Below, in pieces: positions 54,476 through 62,482 of a DNA stretch of 64,000 bases (positions are counted from its first letter, which is position 1; the number at the start of each line of letters is the position of its first letter). Both the position numbers and the translations under genes were made by a program. The DNA comes from Burkholderia ubonensis (lineage in GTDB: Bacteria > Pseudomonadota > Gammaproteobacteria > Burkholderiales > Burkholderiaceae). The notes beneath the pieces were generated by a model. The model was given only the letters and a program-made list of their open reading frames with translations. It ran no database searches and was not told where the DNA came from. The DNA lies in contig NZ_CADFEB010000014.1 of the NCBI RefSeq assembly GCF_902833085.1, forward strand, positions 62,001 to 126,000. The letters are read 5' to 3'.

Positions 54476-55276
54476 ATGAAACCTTCGAAGTTCCTGCTCT
54501 CGGGCCTGCTGCTCGCATCGGCCCTGGGCTTCGCCGCCGTTGCCGCCCACGCGGAGGACCTCCTCGATTCGGTGAAGCAGGCCGGCGTGCTCAGGATCGG
54601 TCTGGAAGGCACGTACCCGCCGTTCAACTCGCGCGGCACGTCGGGGCAGCTCGAAGGATTCGACGTCGACGTCGCGAAGGCGGTCGCAGCCAAGCTCGGC
54701 GTGAAGACGCAGTTCGTCCCGACCGAATGGAGCGGCATCATCGCGGGCCTGCAGGCCGGCAAGTTCGACGTGATCGTGAACCAGGTCACCATCACGCCGC
54801 AGCGCAAGGAAGTCCTCGACTTCAGCCAGCCGTACACGTACTCCGCCGCGCAGCTGATCCAGCGCAAGGACGACAAGCGCGACTTCAAGTCGCTCGAGGA
54901 TTTCAAGGGCAAGAAGCTCGGCGTGACGCTCGGCACCAACTATGACCAGATGGCGCGGGCCGTGCCCGGCATCGAGGTGCAGACCTATCCGGGCGCGCCG
55001 GAGAAGCTGCGCGACCTCGCGGCCGGCCGGATCGAGGCGACCCTCGACGATCGCCTGATGCTGCCTTACATGATCAAGACGTCGGACCTGCCGCTGCGCC
55101 CGGGTGCGGTGCTGAACGGCGGCAAGCAGGAAATGGCGATCCCGTTCCGCAAGGGCAACCCGAAGTTCGAGAAGGCGATCAACGACGCGCTGACGTCGCT
55201 GAAGCAGGACGGGACGCTGAAGAAGATTTCGATGCACTGGTTCGGCAGCGATGTGACCGTGCCGGTCGCACCGTAA
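54476..55276 (+). CDS. amino-acid ABC transporter periplasmic binding protein
   Basis: A 266-residue exported protein: signal peptide ending AAVAAHA (residue 26), then SBP_bac_3 fold with RIGLEGTYPPFNSRGTSGQL and GFDVDVAKAVAAKLG, LQAGKFDVIVNQVTITPQRK and FSQPYTYS. It is closest in feel to cystine/polar amino-acid binders (FliY/TcyJ type). No permease or ATPase gene follows in the window, so its transporter is elsewhere. Confidence 0.9.
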   Translation: MKPSKFLLSGLLLASALGFAAVAAHAEDLLDSVKQAGVLRIGLEGTYPPFNSRGTSGQLEGFDVDVAKAVAAKLGVKTQFVPTEWSGIIAGLQAGKFDVIVNQVTITPQRKEVLDFSQPYTYSAAQLIQRKDDKRDFKSLEDFKGKKLGVTLGTNYDQMARAVPGIEVQTYPGAPEKLRDLAAGRIEATLDDRLMLPYMIKTSDLPLRPGAVLNGGKQEMAIPFRKGNPKFEKAINDALTSLKQDGTLKKISMHWFGSDVTVPVAP

Positions 55277-55372
55277 TCGGTTACATCGTGCAGCGCGTTC
55301 GCCGGCCGGTCGCCCGGTTGGCGTGACGCGCAGCGCCGGCATCGATCCGGCGGTCGATGGCCCTGCTTCGAT

Positions 55373-55576
55373 TCAGGCGGCCTCGTCGAAACGTGCGAGC
55401 AATGCCTGCCCGACCGGCGTCAGCGCAGCGCGCGCGGCGGCCGGATGCATACGCACCTGCGTGTCTTCGACCAGACGCTTTTCTACGAGCACGGTAAAGG
55501 CCGGGTTAGTCAGATCGACGCTGTCCGGCGCACGTGCAATGCGCAGCAGCAACGAGAATTCATGCGGACTCAGCAT
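55373..55576 (-). CDS. small winged-helix-like protein (67 aa)
   Basis: ATG at 55576 with GGGAG about 9 bases upstream. A 67-residue basic/hydrophobic protein (MLSPHEFSLLLRIARAPDSV...) reading helix-helix-strand: VLVEKRLVED and LTPVGQALLARF recall the recognition helix and wing end of MarR-like small DNA-binding domains. Function unknown. Confidence 0.6.
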   Translation of the reverse strand: MLSPHEFSLLLRIARAPDSVDLTNPAFTVLVEKRLVEDTQVRMHPAAARAALTPVGQALLARFDEAA

Positions 55577-55951
55577 GGTCCTTGTCTCCCTGTGTCTCCG
55601 GCGGTTCGGCACGAACCGCCTTCGATCATCTTCTCGAATGAAATGGCGCAGGCGCGCGGTTGATGCGCGCGATCCCGCATCGCCACGTGCGGGCACGCGC
55701 GTGGCGTCGCCGGCGGTGCGTGCGCGGAACCGTCGCGGTTCCGCCGCATAGCGCGATGCGCTCCGCTCCCTGGAAACGTTCCCGGCCGGCACATCGGACC
55801 GGGGCGGCGCGTTTGCAGGATCGACGAGGTCGCCGTCACGAGAACGTCAAACCATATTGGGTCATCGTGACGCGTACGTGACACAAAAAAAGGGGCGCGC
55901 AAGCCCCCTCGCCACGCCATGCACGGCGCGTCCCGCGGCGCGATTCGATGT
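55577..55951. other. intergenic stretch
   Basis: About 375 bases without a supported gene. It contains the terminator at 55885-55907 for the gene to its right; otherwise nothing recognisable. Confidence 0.4.
55885..55907 (-). terminator. intrinsic terminator
   Basis: On the minus strand GGGGC (55907-55903), a 6-base loop, GCCCC (55896-55892), then seven T. It lies about 45 bases after the stop of the 86-residue gene. Confidence 0.8.
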
Positions 55952-56212
55952 TCAGCGCGTTCGGTCGTCGCCGTCGGATTCTTCCTGCTCGAGGATCGCG
56001 AGCACGCGTGCGGCCCTGCCGTGCAGTTCACGTTCGAGCTTGATTTGCTGACGGTCGTCGGCCCTGAGCCACGTGTACGCATCCAGCACTTCGGTGCTGG
56101 TCGGGCCGACGTCGAGGATCTGCGCGATGACTTCGTCTTCCATCGGACCGACGATCGCGCGGATCTCGCTTGCCGTGGCCGTGGAGCCTGCGGAATGGTG
56201 CGTGACTGACAT
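55952..56212 (-). CDS. small acidic protein of unknown function (86 aa)
   Basis: ATG at 56212 with a GGGGG site upstream. A mostly helical acidic protein (EIRAIVGPMEDEVIAQILDV, then a Lys/Arg-containing helix and DGDDRTR end). No family recognised. It has its own terminator and is probably monocistronic; the 200 bases upstream hold nothing else. Confidence 0.6.
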   Translation of the reverse strand: MSVTHHSAGSTATASEIRAIVGPMEDEVIAQILDVGPTSTEVLDAYTWLRADDRQQIKLERELHGRAARVLAILEQEESDGDDRTR

Positions 56213-56414
56213 GATGACGCCCCCATTAAAGACGTGCGCGGCGGGCCGGATATCGGTGCCCGGGGAGACGGGCGATGCATGAGAACGGCCGGCCGCGCTC
56301 AGGGCGGCGGCCGGAATCGATGCGCCGCCGCCGTTGCACGACACCGTGTCAGGATACGCTTTTGTGGCGGGAAGAACGGGGCATGCGGATGTCGGGAGAT
56401 GCGTGACGCACCGC

Positions 56415-56966
56415 TCAGTTGCAAGCCTCCATCCCGAGCATGCCGGTCTGCAGCGTGACGCGCCCGTGATCCTTGATGAACGACAGACTGAATGCACGGG
56501 TGCGCTGACCGTACACGCATTGAGCGCTTTTCTCGTTTCCGGCGAAGTTGAATTCGGACACGCATCGATTCGCGGGAAACGTGGCGGACGTGCGCACCGC
56601 ATCCGGGTGGTGATCGCGCCCCGGGTAGTACAGGTACGTCGAATCGAGCGCCGTCTTGAACGATCCGTACAGGTCCGGATGCTGGCCAAGGAAGGTAGCA
56701 ACGGCCCGCGCGCGCGCCGGGCCCTTTGTCGCATGCGCGAGCGACTGCGACAGATCTGCGACGTTGGTATTGAACGAGAAGTCAGGAGCCGCATACGCGG
56801 CGAACCCGTCGGGCGACGGGAAGGTCGCCCAGAAATCGCGGTCGAGCTGCTTGACTTCCGCCTGCGTCAGACAGTCCTCCGCAGGCGCACGCGCGAAGGC
56901 GGTCGCGCTGCCCAACGCTGACATCGAAAACACGACGGATACGCACCACGTCTTAACGGTCTGCAT
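56415..56966 (-). CDS. exported Cys-containing protein, candidate periplasmic immunity
   Basis: A 183-residue protein; ATG at 56966 begins a signal peptide (cleavage near ATAFA). The mature part has four Cys (DCLTQAE, NRCVSEF, AQCVYG, EACN), probably two disulphides, and no membrane helix. It overlaps by 14 bases the remnant of a cell-wall hydrolase-like gene directly upstream. An exported disulphide-bonded partner next to a peptidoglycan hydrolase is the arrangement of Tae/Tai effector-immunity pairs, hence the suggestion; no family is recognised by sequence. Confidence 0.55.
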   Translation of the reverse strand: MQTVKTWCVSVVFSMSALGSATAFARAPAEDCLTQAEVKQLDRDFWATFPSPDGFAAYAAPDFSFNTNVADLSQSLAHATKGPARARAVATFLGQHPDLYGSFKTALDSTYLYYPGRDHHPDAVRTSATFPANRCVSEFNFAGNEKSAQCVYGQRTRAFSLSFIKDHGRVTLQTGMLGMEACN

Positions 56967-57272
56967 TTTTCTTCTTTTTGGCAAAGGCAATGTGAAATTC
57001 ATCGTTGAGATCCTTCGGCGTGCTCGTTTCGAGCTTCACGCCCTTGGCCAACTGCTCCTTCGCGAATTGCAGATAGGTCGCAGGGACAAAGAACCCCTTC
57101 AGCTCGGACGGCAACTGCGTGCCGAAATTGATCGCATCGCTCTGGTTCCCACCCAGCAGAATCGGCGCGCCTGTGGCCTGGACCAAGTCGGTCATGTTCA
57201 TGCGTAACCCGTTGTTGTTTTGATGTCCGGCGACAACCCGCTCTCTCGTGGGGACGGCCGTCCCCGAACTTC
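56953..57272 (-). pseudogene. C-terminal remnant of an NlpC/P60-like (amidase-type) effector
   Basis: The open frame runs from just after a TGA near 57272. The piece that can be translated from the ATG at 57201 (82 residues) starts MNMTDLVQATGAPILLGGNQ and continues SDAINFG. The LLGGNQSDAIN segment is the characteristic strand near the C-terminus of TIGR02594-type cell-wall amidases, where it follows the catalytic His. Readable codons upstream (RERVVAGHQNNNGLRMNM) may include that His, but the catalytic Cys half is gone. So it is a truncated effector next to its probable immunity gene. Confidence 0.5.
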
Positions 57273-57490
57273 ATGTTGCCGGCGATTCTAACGGTTTTCG
57301 TTGCGCGCGAACTCGTCGCCGCGCGCGTACGTGCCGGATTGACTCAGGAACAGGTCGCCGAAAGGATGCAGACGCCCCGTTCGACCATCGCGCACATGGA
57401 GAGTGGACGCACGATGCCGTCGCTGCGCGCCCTGTTCCGCGACGCGAAAACGACGGGAAGTCGTGCCGTGGTACGCATCGAGGCCCGAAA
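57273..57490 (+). pseudogene. remnant of an XRE/HigA-like HTH antitoxin
   Basis: Reads ...FVARELVAARVRAGLTQEQV, AERMQTPRSTIAHMESGRTM, PSLRALFRDAKTTGSRAVVR: a clear helix-turn-helix of the HigA/XRE type. The N-terminal ~25 residues normally present are missing and no stop follows the domain; the frame runs on as unrelated text to 58094. It is broken at both ends, with no ribosome site. Confidence 0.65.
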
Positions 57491-57835
57491 TAGTTTGGAC
57501 TGCCGGTTGATGGCTTCAGGCAAAAGCGACGGTGGGTGGCCGGTGCGCCAACACTCGCTCGCCTGGCTGGCGGCGCAACGTCACCGGACACCGTCGCTGG
57601 ACGTGCGGAATCTTCGTTTCACGCCTTCTCGAACAGCCAGGAATTCTGTTCATTCCTTACGCGAACAGGAAGTTCGCGTCTCGAGCAAACTCGCCGCCCT
57701 TACCTTGCACCGCGGGCGAATGGCCGGTGTTTGCGACGTTGCGCCAGCCGAGTCCGGACGGGTGGTTGTGTATAATTCCGCAACAAAAAACGACTGCCTT
57801 GCACCATATTCATCCGCGCACGGGGAAGCGTCCGC
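57491..57835. other. gap before the glycan cluster
   Basis: About 345 bases without a supported gene; likely leftover of the same rearrangement that cut the HTH and amidase-like genes. It contains the -10 element at 57771. Confidence 0.4.
57771..57776 (+). promoter_or_regulatory. consensus -10 box upstream of the glycan cluster
   Basis: TATAAT, an exact sigma-70 -10 hexamer, 60 bases before the first glycosyltransferase ATG. No good -35 lies at the right distance, so the call is tentative. Confidence 0.35.
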
Positions 57836-58660
57836 ATGGACAAAAACAAGTATTCAATTACGTTTGCCTGCTACAACCAGGTGGATTATACCCGTCAGTG
57901 TATTGACAGCATGGTCAGGCACGGGACGCCGCTTGATCGTGTCGTCGCTGTCGACAACGCGTCGACCGACTCGACGCGCGAATATCTGCAGACGCTGCCG
58001 CTCGGCGGCTACGTCCACAACCGCGACAACCTCGGCTGCGGCGCCGCATGGAACCAGGGGATCCTGCATCAGCAAGCCGAGTGGACGGTGGTGATGAACA
58101 ACGATGTCCTCGTCTCCGCGAACTGGATCGAAAACCTGATCGGCACGGCGGAGCGGCTTGGCCTGCTCGTCGCGTCGCCGGCCATGATCGAAGGCCCGCT
58201 CGACTACGATTTCGATTCGCTCGCAACCGCATGGAGCGACAAGATGCGCGACGTGCAGCGCCCCGGTGCGCGCCACGCAGTCTGCCTGCTTGTGCACCGC
58301 AACGTCTGGATGCAGGCCGGCTACTTTCGCGCCACGCCGAGCCTGCTCGGCTATGAAGATACGTTGTTCTTCGACGAGCTGGACAAGGCACGGATTCCGT
58401 CCGCGATCGTCGGTGGCGCATGGCTCCATCACTACGGCTCGATCACGCAGACCGCGATGAAGCGCGAGCGCGGGCTCTCCGAGCGAAGCGGCCTCGGCAA
58501 CCGCACGAACTATCAACTGCTCCGTCAGAGCTGGTTGACGCGCAAGCTGAACAAGATGCGGCGTGTCCGGCAAAACCGCGCGTGGCACGACACGGAGCTC
58601 GCACGCTACGGGATGACCGTGCATGGCACCCGCAAGGAGCACGACTTCGAATGGCTTTGA
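57836..58660 (+). CDS. family 2 glycosyltransferase
   Basis: A 274-residue cytoplasmic or membrane-associated GT-A enzyme; GGGGAAG precedes the ATG. The N-terminal nucleotide-sugar site includes VVAVDNASTDST (Asp40) and a DxD-like MNND at 87-90. It adds a sugar from a nucleotide donor to a surface glycan. First gene of a four-gene plus-strand cluster with a lipid A-core/O-antigen-type ligase. Confidence 0.88.
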   Translation: MDKNKYSITFACYNQVDYTRQCIDSMVRHGTPLDRVVAVDNASTDSTREYLQTLPLGGYVHNRDNLGCGAAWNQGILHQQAEWTVVMNNDVLVSANWIENLIGTAERLGLLVASPAMIEGPLDYDFDSLATAWSDKMRDVQRPGARHAVCLLVHRNVWMQAGYFRATPSLLGYEDTLFFDELDKARIPSAIVGGAWLHHYGSITQTAMKRERGLSERSGLGNRTNYQLLRQSWLTRKLNKMRRVRQNRAWHDTELARYGMTVHGTRKEHDFEWL

Positions 58661-58775
58661 CGTGCGCCTGCGCACGCGATTCTTTCCGGTGCGGCGACGT
58701 CCGCGCCGCATGCCGGCATCCGGCTATGTACCGGGATTCGGCGCGCTCGAATCCGTGATCTGGAGTGTTTGCTGA

Positions 58776-59639
58776 ATGTCCAATACGACGGCCCCCAAGG
58801 TTTACGACTGCTTCTGCTACTTCAACGAAGACATGTTGCTGGAACTCCGGATGGAGATTCTGTGGGATCACGTCGACTATTTCGTCATCGCCGAATCGCG
58901 CTACACGCAGGTCGGCGACCCGAAGCCGCTGAACTTCGACATCCGCCGCTTCGAACGCTTCAAGGACAAGATCCGCTATCTCGAGGTCGATCACCTGCCC
59001 CCCGGTCCGCCGGACTACTGGAAGAACGAGAATTACCAGCGCAGCTACCTGATCAACGGACTTCACGACGCCAGGCCCGATGACCTGATCCTCGTGTCCG
59101 ATCTCGACGAGATTCCGCGTCCCGAGTGCATTCGTCTCTACGATCCGAGCCGCTACCTGCGGGCCGACCTTCACCAGTATTGCTACGCGTACTTCCTGAA
59201 CAACCGGCTGCTCGAGAACGACGGATTCGCGGACTGGATCGGCACGCGGATCACGACCCTTCGTCATCTGAAGCAGTTCTTCAACAACGTCAACGCGGTC
59301 CGCTCGTACAAGTCGTCCGGCCTGCTGCGCTCGCTGAAGCGCTCGTGGTTCCGCAAGTATCGCGTGCAGCACGTGCGCGACGCGGGCTGGCATTTCTCAT
59401 GGGTGACGAGCCCCGAGATGATGATCGTGAAGATGAAGAGCATCGCCGACCAGAAGTTCGTGAAGCCGGAATTCCAGAACCAGCAATTCATCGAGAGCCG
59501 GATCCGTTCCGGGAAGGACGTGCTCGACCGACCGCTGCGCTATGCGCCGCAGCCCGTCGAGGCGCCGCAATTCCCGGCCCAGATTACCGGCGCGCGCGAC
59601 AAGTACGCGACGTGGCTCATCGAGCCGGCCGCGCATTGA
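58776..59639 (+). CDS. family 17 glycosyltransferase
   Basis: A 287-residue protein: VYDCFCYFNEDMLLELRMEI at the N-terminus and SDLDEIPRPE (DxD at 109-111) are the GT17 signature, the family of eukaryotic beta-1,4-GlcNAc transferase III. Bacterial members sit in LPS and capsule clusters; the sugar added here is unknown. Separated by 115 bases from the GT2 gene. Confidence 0.88.
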   Translation: MSNTTAPKVYDCFCYFNEDMLLELRMEILWDHVDYFVIAESRYTQVGDPKPLNFDIRRFERFKDKIRYLEVDHLPPGPPDYWKNENYQRSYLINGLHDARPDDLILVSDLDEIPRPECIRLYDPSRYLRADLHQYCYAYFLNNRLLENDGFADWIGTRITTLRHLKQFFNNVNAVRSYKSSGLLRSLKRSWFRKYRVQHVRDAGWHFSWVTSPEMMIVKMKSIADQKFVKPEFQNQQFIESRIRSGKDVLDRPLRYAPQPVEAPQFPAQITGARDKYATWLIEPAAH

Positions 59640-59721
59640 GCGCACACTTTCGCCCCGCATGTGCATGCCAGTGCCTTGACATGCCGGCGACGAACGCTTC
59701 TCCTCCGATCGACCGATCAAG

Positions 59722-61011
59722 ATGACCAAGTGTATTGCACGTTATGTCGGACATCCCGGCGCTCCCTGGCTCGACGCGTATGTGCTCGCGGCCGCGGCCG
59801 CGAGCATCATGGGATTCCTGTCGCTGCGCGGCGTGACCAACGCGAGCCTGCTCCTGCTGCTGGCGCCGACGCTGGCGGCAGCAGGCTCGATCCGGCGCGA
59901 CGCACGTGAACGCGGCTCGAATTCGGCGCTTTGGTGGATGTGCATCGCGCTCGCGCTGCCGATCATCTCGGTGCTCATCGGGCAAGCGCTGCGCGGCGAC
60001 TGGATCGCGAAGGCTTACGATGCGCCTTCGCGCATCCTGCTCTCGATCGCCGTGCTGTTCTATTTCCGCTACAAGCGGATTGATTTCGCGCGGCTGATCG
60101 GTGTCGTCGCGCCTGTCGCACTGCTGATTCTCGTCGCCCAGGTGAAGCTCGATCCGCGCGCGACAATGGCCTGGGGGGGGCGATTCGCGACCTACTTCGT
60201 CGACACCGACATGTTCGGCGTCTATGCGTTCATCCTCGCCATGCTCAGCTTGTTCGGCATCGAACCGGGACAGTCGCGGCCTGCGCGCGCATTGTCGATC
60301 GTCGGCGTCGTCGCCGGCCTGTATCTCGTGATCGGCTCGCAGACCCGTACCGCGTACCTGTTGATTCCGGTCGCCGCGGCGCTGTGGCTTTGGCTCAAGC
60401 GTCCGTCGATCAGCATCAAGCATTTCGTCGCGCTCGCGGCGCTTGGCATCGCCACGCTCGCGGTCGTCCTGTCCTTGCATGACGACACATCGACGCGGAT
60501 CGCCAGCATCTACCACGAACTCGACATGTGGCTGAGCGGGTCCAATCGCGACACATCGGGCGGCCTGCGGCTCACGATGTGGCACATGGCGTGGGAGCTG
60601 TTCCTGCAAAGCCCCTGGCACGGCTACGGCGACACCGGGTTTCGCGCGTATCTCGGAGAACCCGGGATCACCGCTTTCGCGAGTCAAAGCGCTCGGCTGA
60701 CCATCTTCGCCGGCCCGCACAACGAACTGCTCGCCAACATGCTGCGCTCCGGCATCGCGGGCGCCGTCGCGGTCGTCGCGCTGTTCGCGGTGCCGATCGC
60801 AACGTTCTGGCGTGCACGCCGGTACAGCCCGCGCGTGCGCCTTGCGGCCGACATGGGACTCGCGTTTACGCTCTGCCTGATGCTCGCGGGCATCGCGTTC
60901 GAGATGTTTACGCTGAAGTACACGGCAACGTTCAATGGCCTGCTGATCGCCGGTCTCGCGGGTCAGGTGCTCGCCGAGCGGCGACAGTCCGAGGGTCCAG
61001 CCGGGCAATGA
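59722..61011 (+). CDS. O-antigen ligase family membrane protein
   Basis: A 429-residue inner-membrane protein with about ten to twelve helices and the Wzy_C-type periplasmic loop. GPHNELLANM (His333, Asn334, Glu335) is the conserved catalytic-region motif of WaaL ligases. It would transfer undecaprenyl-linked glycan to lipid A-core or polymerise repeat units; ligase and polymerase cannot be told apart by sequence alone. The stop overlaps the next start (ATGA). Confidence 0.85.
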   Translation: MTKCIARYVGHPGAPWLDAYVLAAAAASIMGFLSLRGVTNASLLLLLAPTLAAAGSIRRDARERGSNSALWWMCIALALPIISVLIGQALRGDWIAKAYDAPSRILLSIAVLFYFRYKRIDFARLIGVVAPVALLILVAQVKLDPRATMAWGGRFATYFVDTDMFGVYAFILAMLSLFGIEPGQSRPARALSIVGVVAGLYLVIGSQTRTAYLLIPVAAALWLWLKRPSISIKHFVALAALGIATLAVVLSLHDDTSTRIASIYHELDMWLSGSNRDTSGGLRLTMWHMAWELFLQSPWHGYGDTGFRAYLGEPGITAFASQSARLTIFAGPHNELLANMLRSGIAGAVAVVALFAVPIATFWRARRYSPRVRLAADMGLAFTLCLMLAGIAFEMFTLKYTATFNGLLIAGLAGQVLAERRQSEGPAGQ

Positions 61012-62141
61012 AAAACATGTTTCGATTGATCGATCGTTGTGTCGCGGAGTCCACCAGGATTCCGTATGAATGGGTTCCGCACGATCCGGCGCGCTATCTC
61101 GGCAACACGCCGACACTGAAGATCGCGAAGAAATTCCTGCATCGACGCTTGTCGCTTGCGGCAGGCGGCCAACTGGCGCTTGCTCGGCCGACCTTGCCGC
61201 GTGATGCGCGGATCTTGTGGCTGTACACGGGCAAGAGCAATTTCGGCGACGCGACGATGGACATGGCGGGCCGAAGCCTGCTGCGCGGAACAGGCATGAG
61301 CATCGATTTGCTGACGCTGCCCAAGCTCCGTCCGCTCTTCGAAGAAGACGACGTATTCTCGAACGTTTTCGACCGGGTCGAAGATGCGCTGAAGCGCGAC
61401 TACGACGCCATCCTGTTGAACGAATTCAATTTTCCGTCGATCCGGCTGAAGAAGGAGCATTTCAAGCGATTGCCGTTCGCGAGCCTGTTCGGATATTTCT
61501 ACGGCCCGGACCGCAACCAGACCCAATTCAGCTTTGCCGCGATCAACCACATTTTCGAGCTCGGCCTGACGCCCGCCTATCTGCGCGATATCGCGAAGCC
61601 ATACCTCCATAGCAACGTGTCGACCGAGCGCAGCGTCGACGCCATCGTGCCCGACACCCGCTACATGTGCATCGCGGTCGGGGGCATCGATCCGCGGCGG
61701 ACTTACGAACGCTGGACCGAACTGCTGTCGGCGCTCGACGCAGCCACCGACATCGACGTGCCGCCGACCATCGTGCTGCTCGGGGCCCCGAACGGGGCCG
61801 ACGCTGCCGAAGCAATTTGCAGGCACACCTATGCTCGGTTCGACATACGTTCGTACGTCGGACAGTTGAGCCTGCTGCAGTCGCGCGCGATGGTCGCGCG
61901 CAGCGCCGTGTTCGTCGGCTGCGACGGCGGCATGATGCACGTTGCCCACTCGACCGATGTAGGCTCGATCACGCTGTTTGCGCATATCGAGCCGATGCAT
62001 CTCCGGTTGACGCCAAGCTGCAATTCGATCGGACTTCAAAGTCGCGGCGCAGTCAGCGAAATCGATCCTCCCGAGATTCTCTCGGCGCTTCGGACCAAGT
62101 TGGGAAGCGCATCGGGACAACTGTTGACAGACGCGGCCTGA
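61008..62141 (+). CDS. family 9 (heptosyltransferase-like) glycosyltransferase
   Basis: A 377-residue protein; ATG overlaps the ligase stop. The C-terminal half has LSLLQSRAMVARSAVFVGCD, then GGMMHVAHS, the GT9 donor-site pattern ('...D.GxxHxA'), preceded by TIVLLGAPNGADAA. The N-terminal half is divergent from WaaC/WaaF, so a core or O-chain sugar other than heptose is possible. Confidence 0.78.
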   Translation: MKNMFRLIDRCVAESTRIPYEWVPHDPARYLGNTPTLKIAKKFLHRRLSLAAGGQLALARPTLPRDARILWLYTGKSNFGDATMDMAGRSLLRGTGMSIDLLTLPKLRPLFEEDDVFSNVFDRVEDALKRDYDAILLNEFNFPSIRLKKEHFKRLPFASLFGYFYGPDRNQTQFSFAAINHIFELGLTPAYLRDIAKPYLHSNVSTERSVDAIVPDTRYMCIAVGGIDPRRTYERWTELLSALDAATDIDVPPTIVLLGAPNGADAAEAICRHTYARFDIRSYVGQLSLLQSRAMVARSAVFVGCDGGMMHVAHSTDVGSITLFAHIEPMHLRLTPSCNSIGLQSRGAVSEIDPPEILSALRTKLGSASGQLLTDAA

Positions 62142-62482
62142 TGCCGATTTCACCGACCAGCTTGCGCGGGGATTTATTACACAATCCAGACAATTTCCTG
62201 ACGTGATTGGCATTTAATAAAGCATTTCCCAATCCAGCAAGACGAAATTCCTGAAGCTTTACTCCAGATGCGAGAAATACGCTCTTCGTTGAAACGCTAA
62301 CTCTTCAGCAATACGTTCCGGAGCCGATATAGCGCCAAGTGAGCATGTTGCACGCCACCGGTAGTGCGCGAGTTTCTGTCGAGCAAGCGCTACACGTCAC
62401 GAATAACCGGATGCCAAAACCGGTGCGACAGGTGCTCATTCGGGTTTCGTTCGAAACCCGCCACTTCAACGGGAACAACAAG
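62142..62482. other. intergenic region before the lipoprotein gene
   Basis: About 340 bases, somewhat AT-richer than neighbours, with no supported gene and no clear terminator. A GGGAA site at about 62470 precedes the next ATG. Confidence 0.4.

Noticed and set aside
57273..58094. 273-residue protein starting with an HTH
   Set aside because: Only the first ~70 residues are HTH; the rest is low-quality frame overlapping the start of the GT2 gene.
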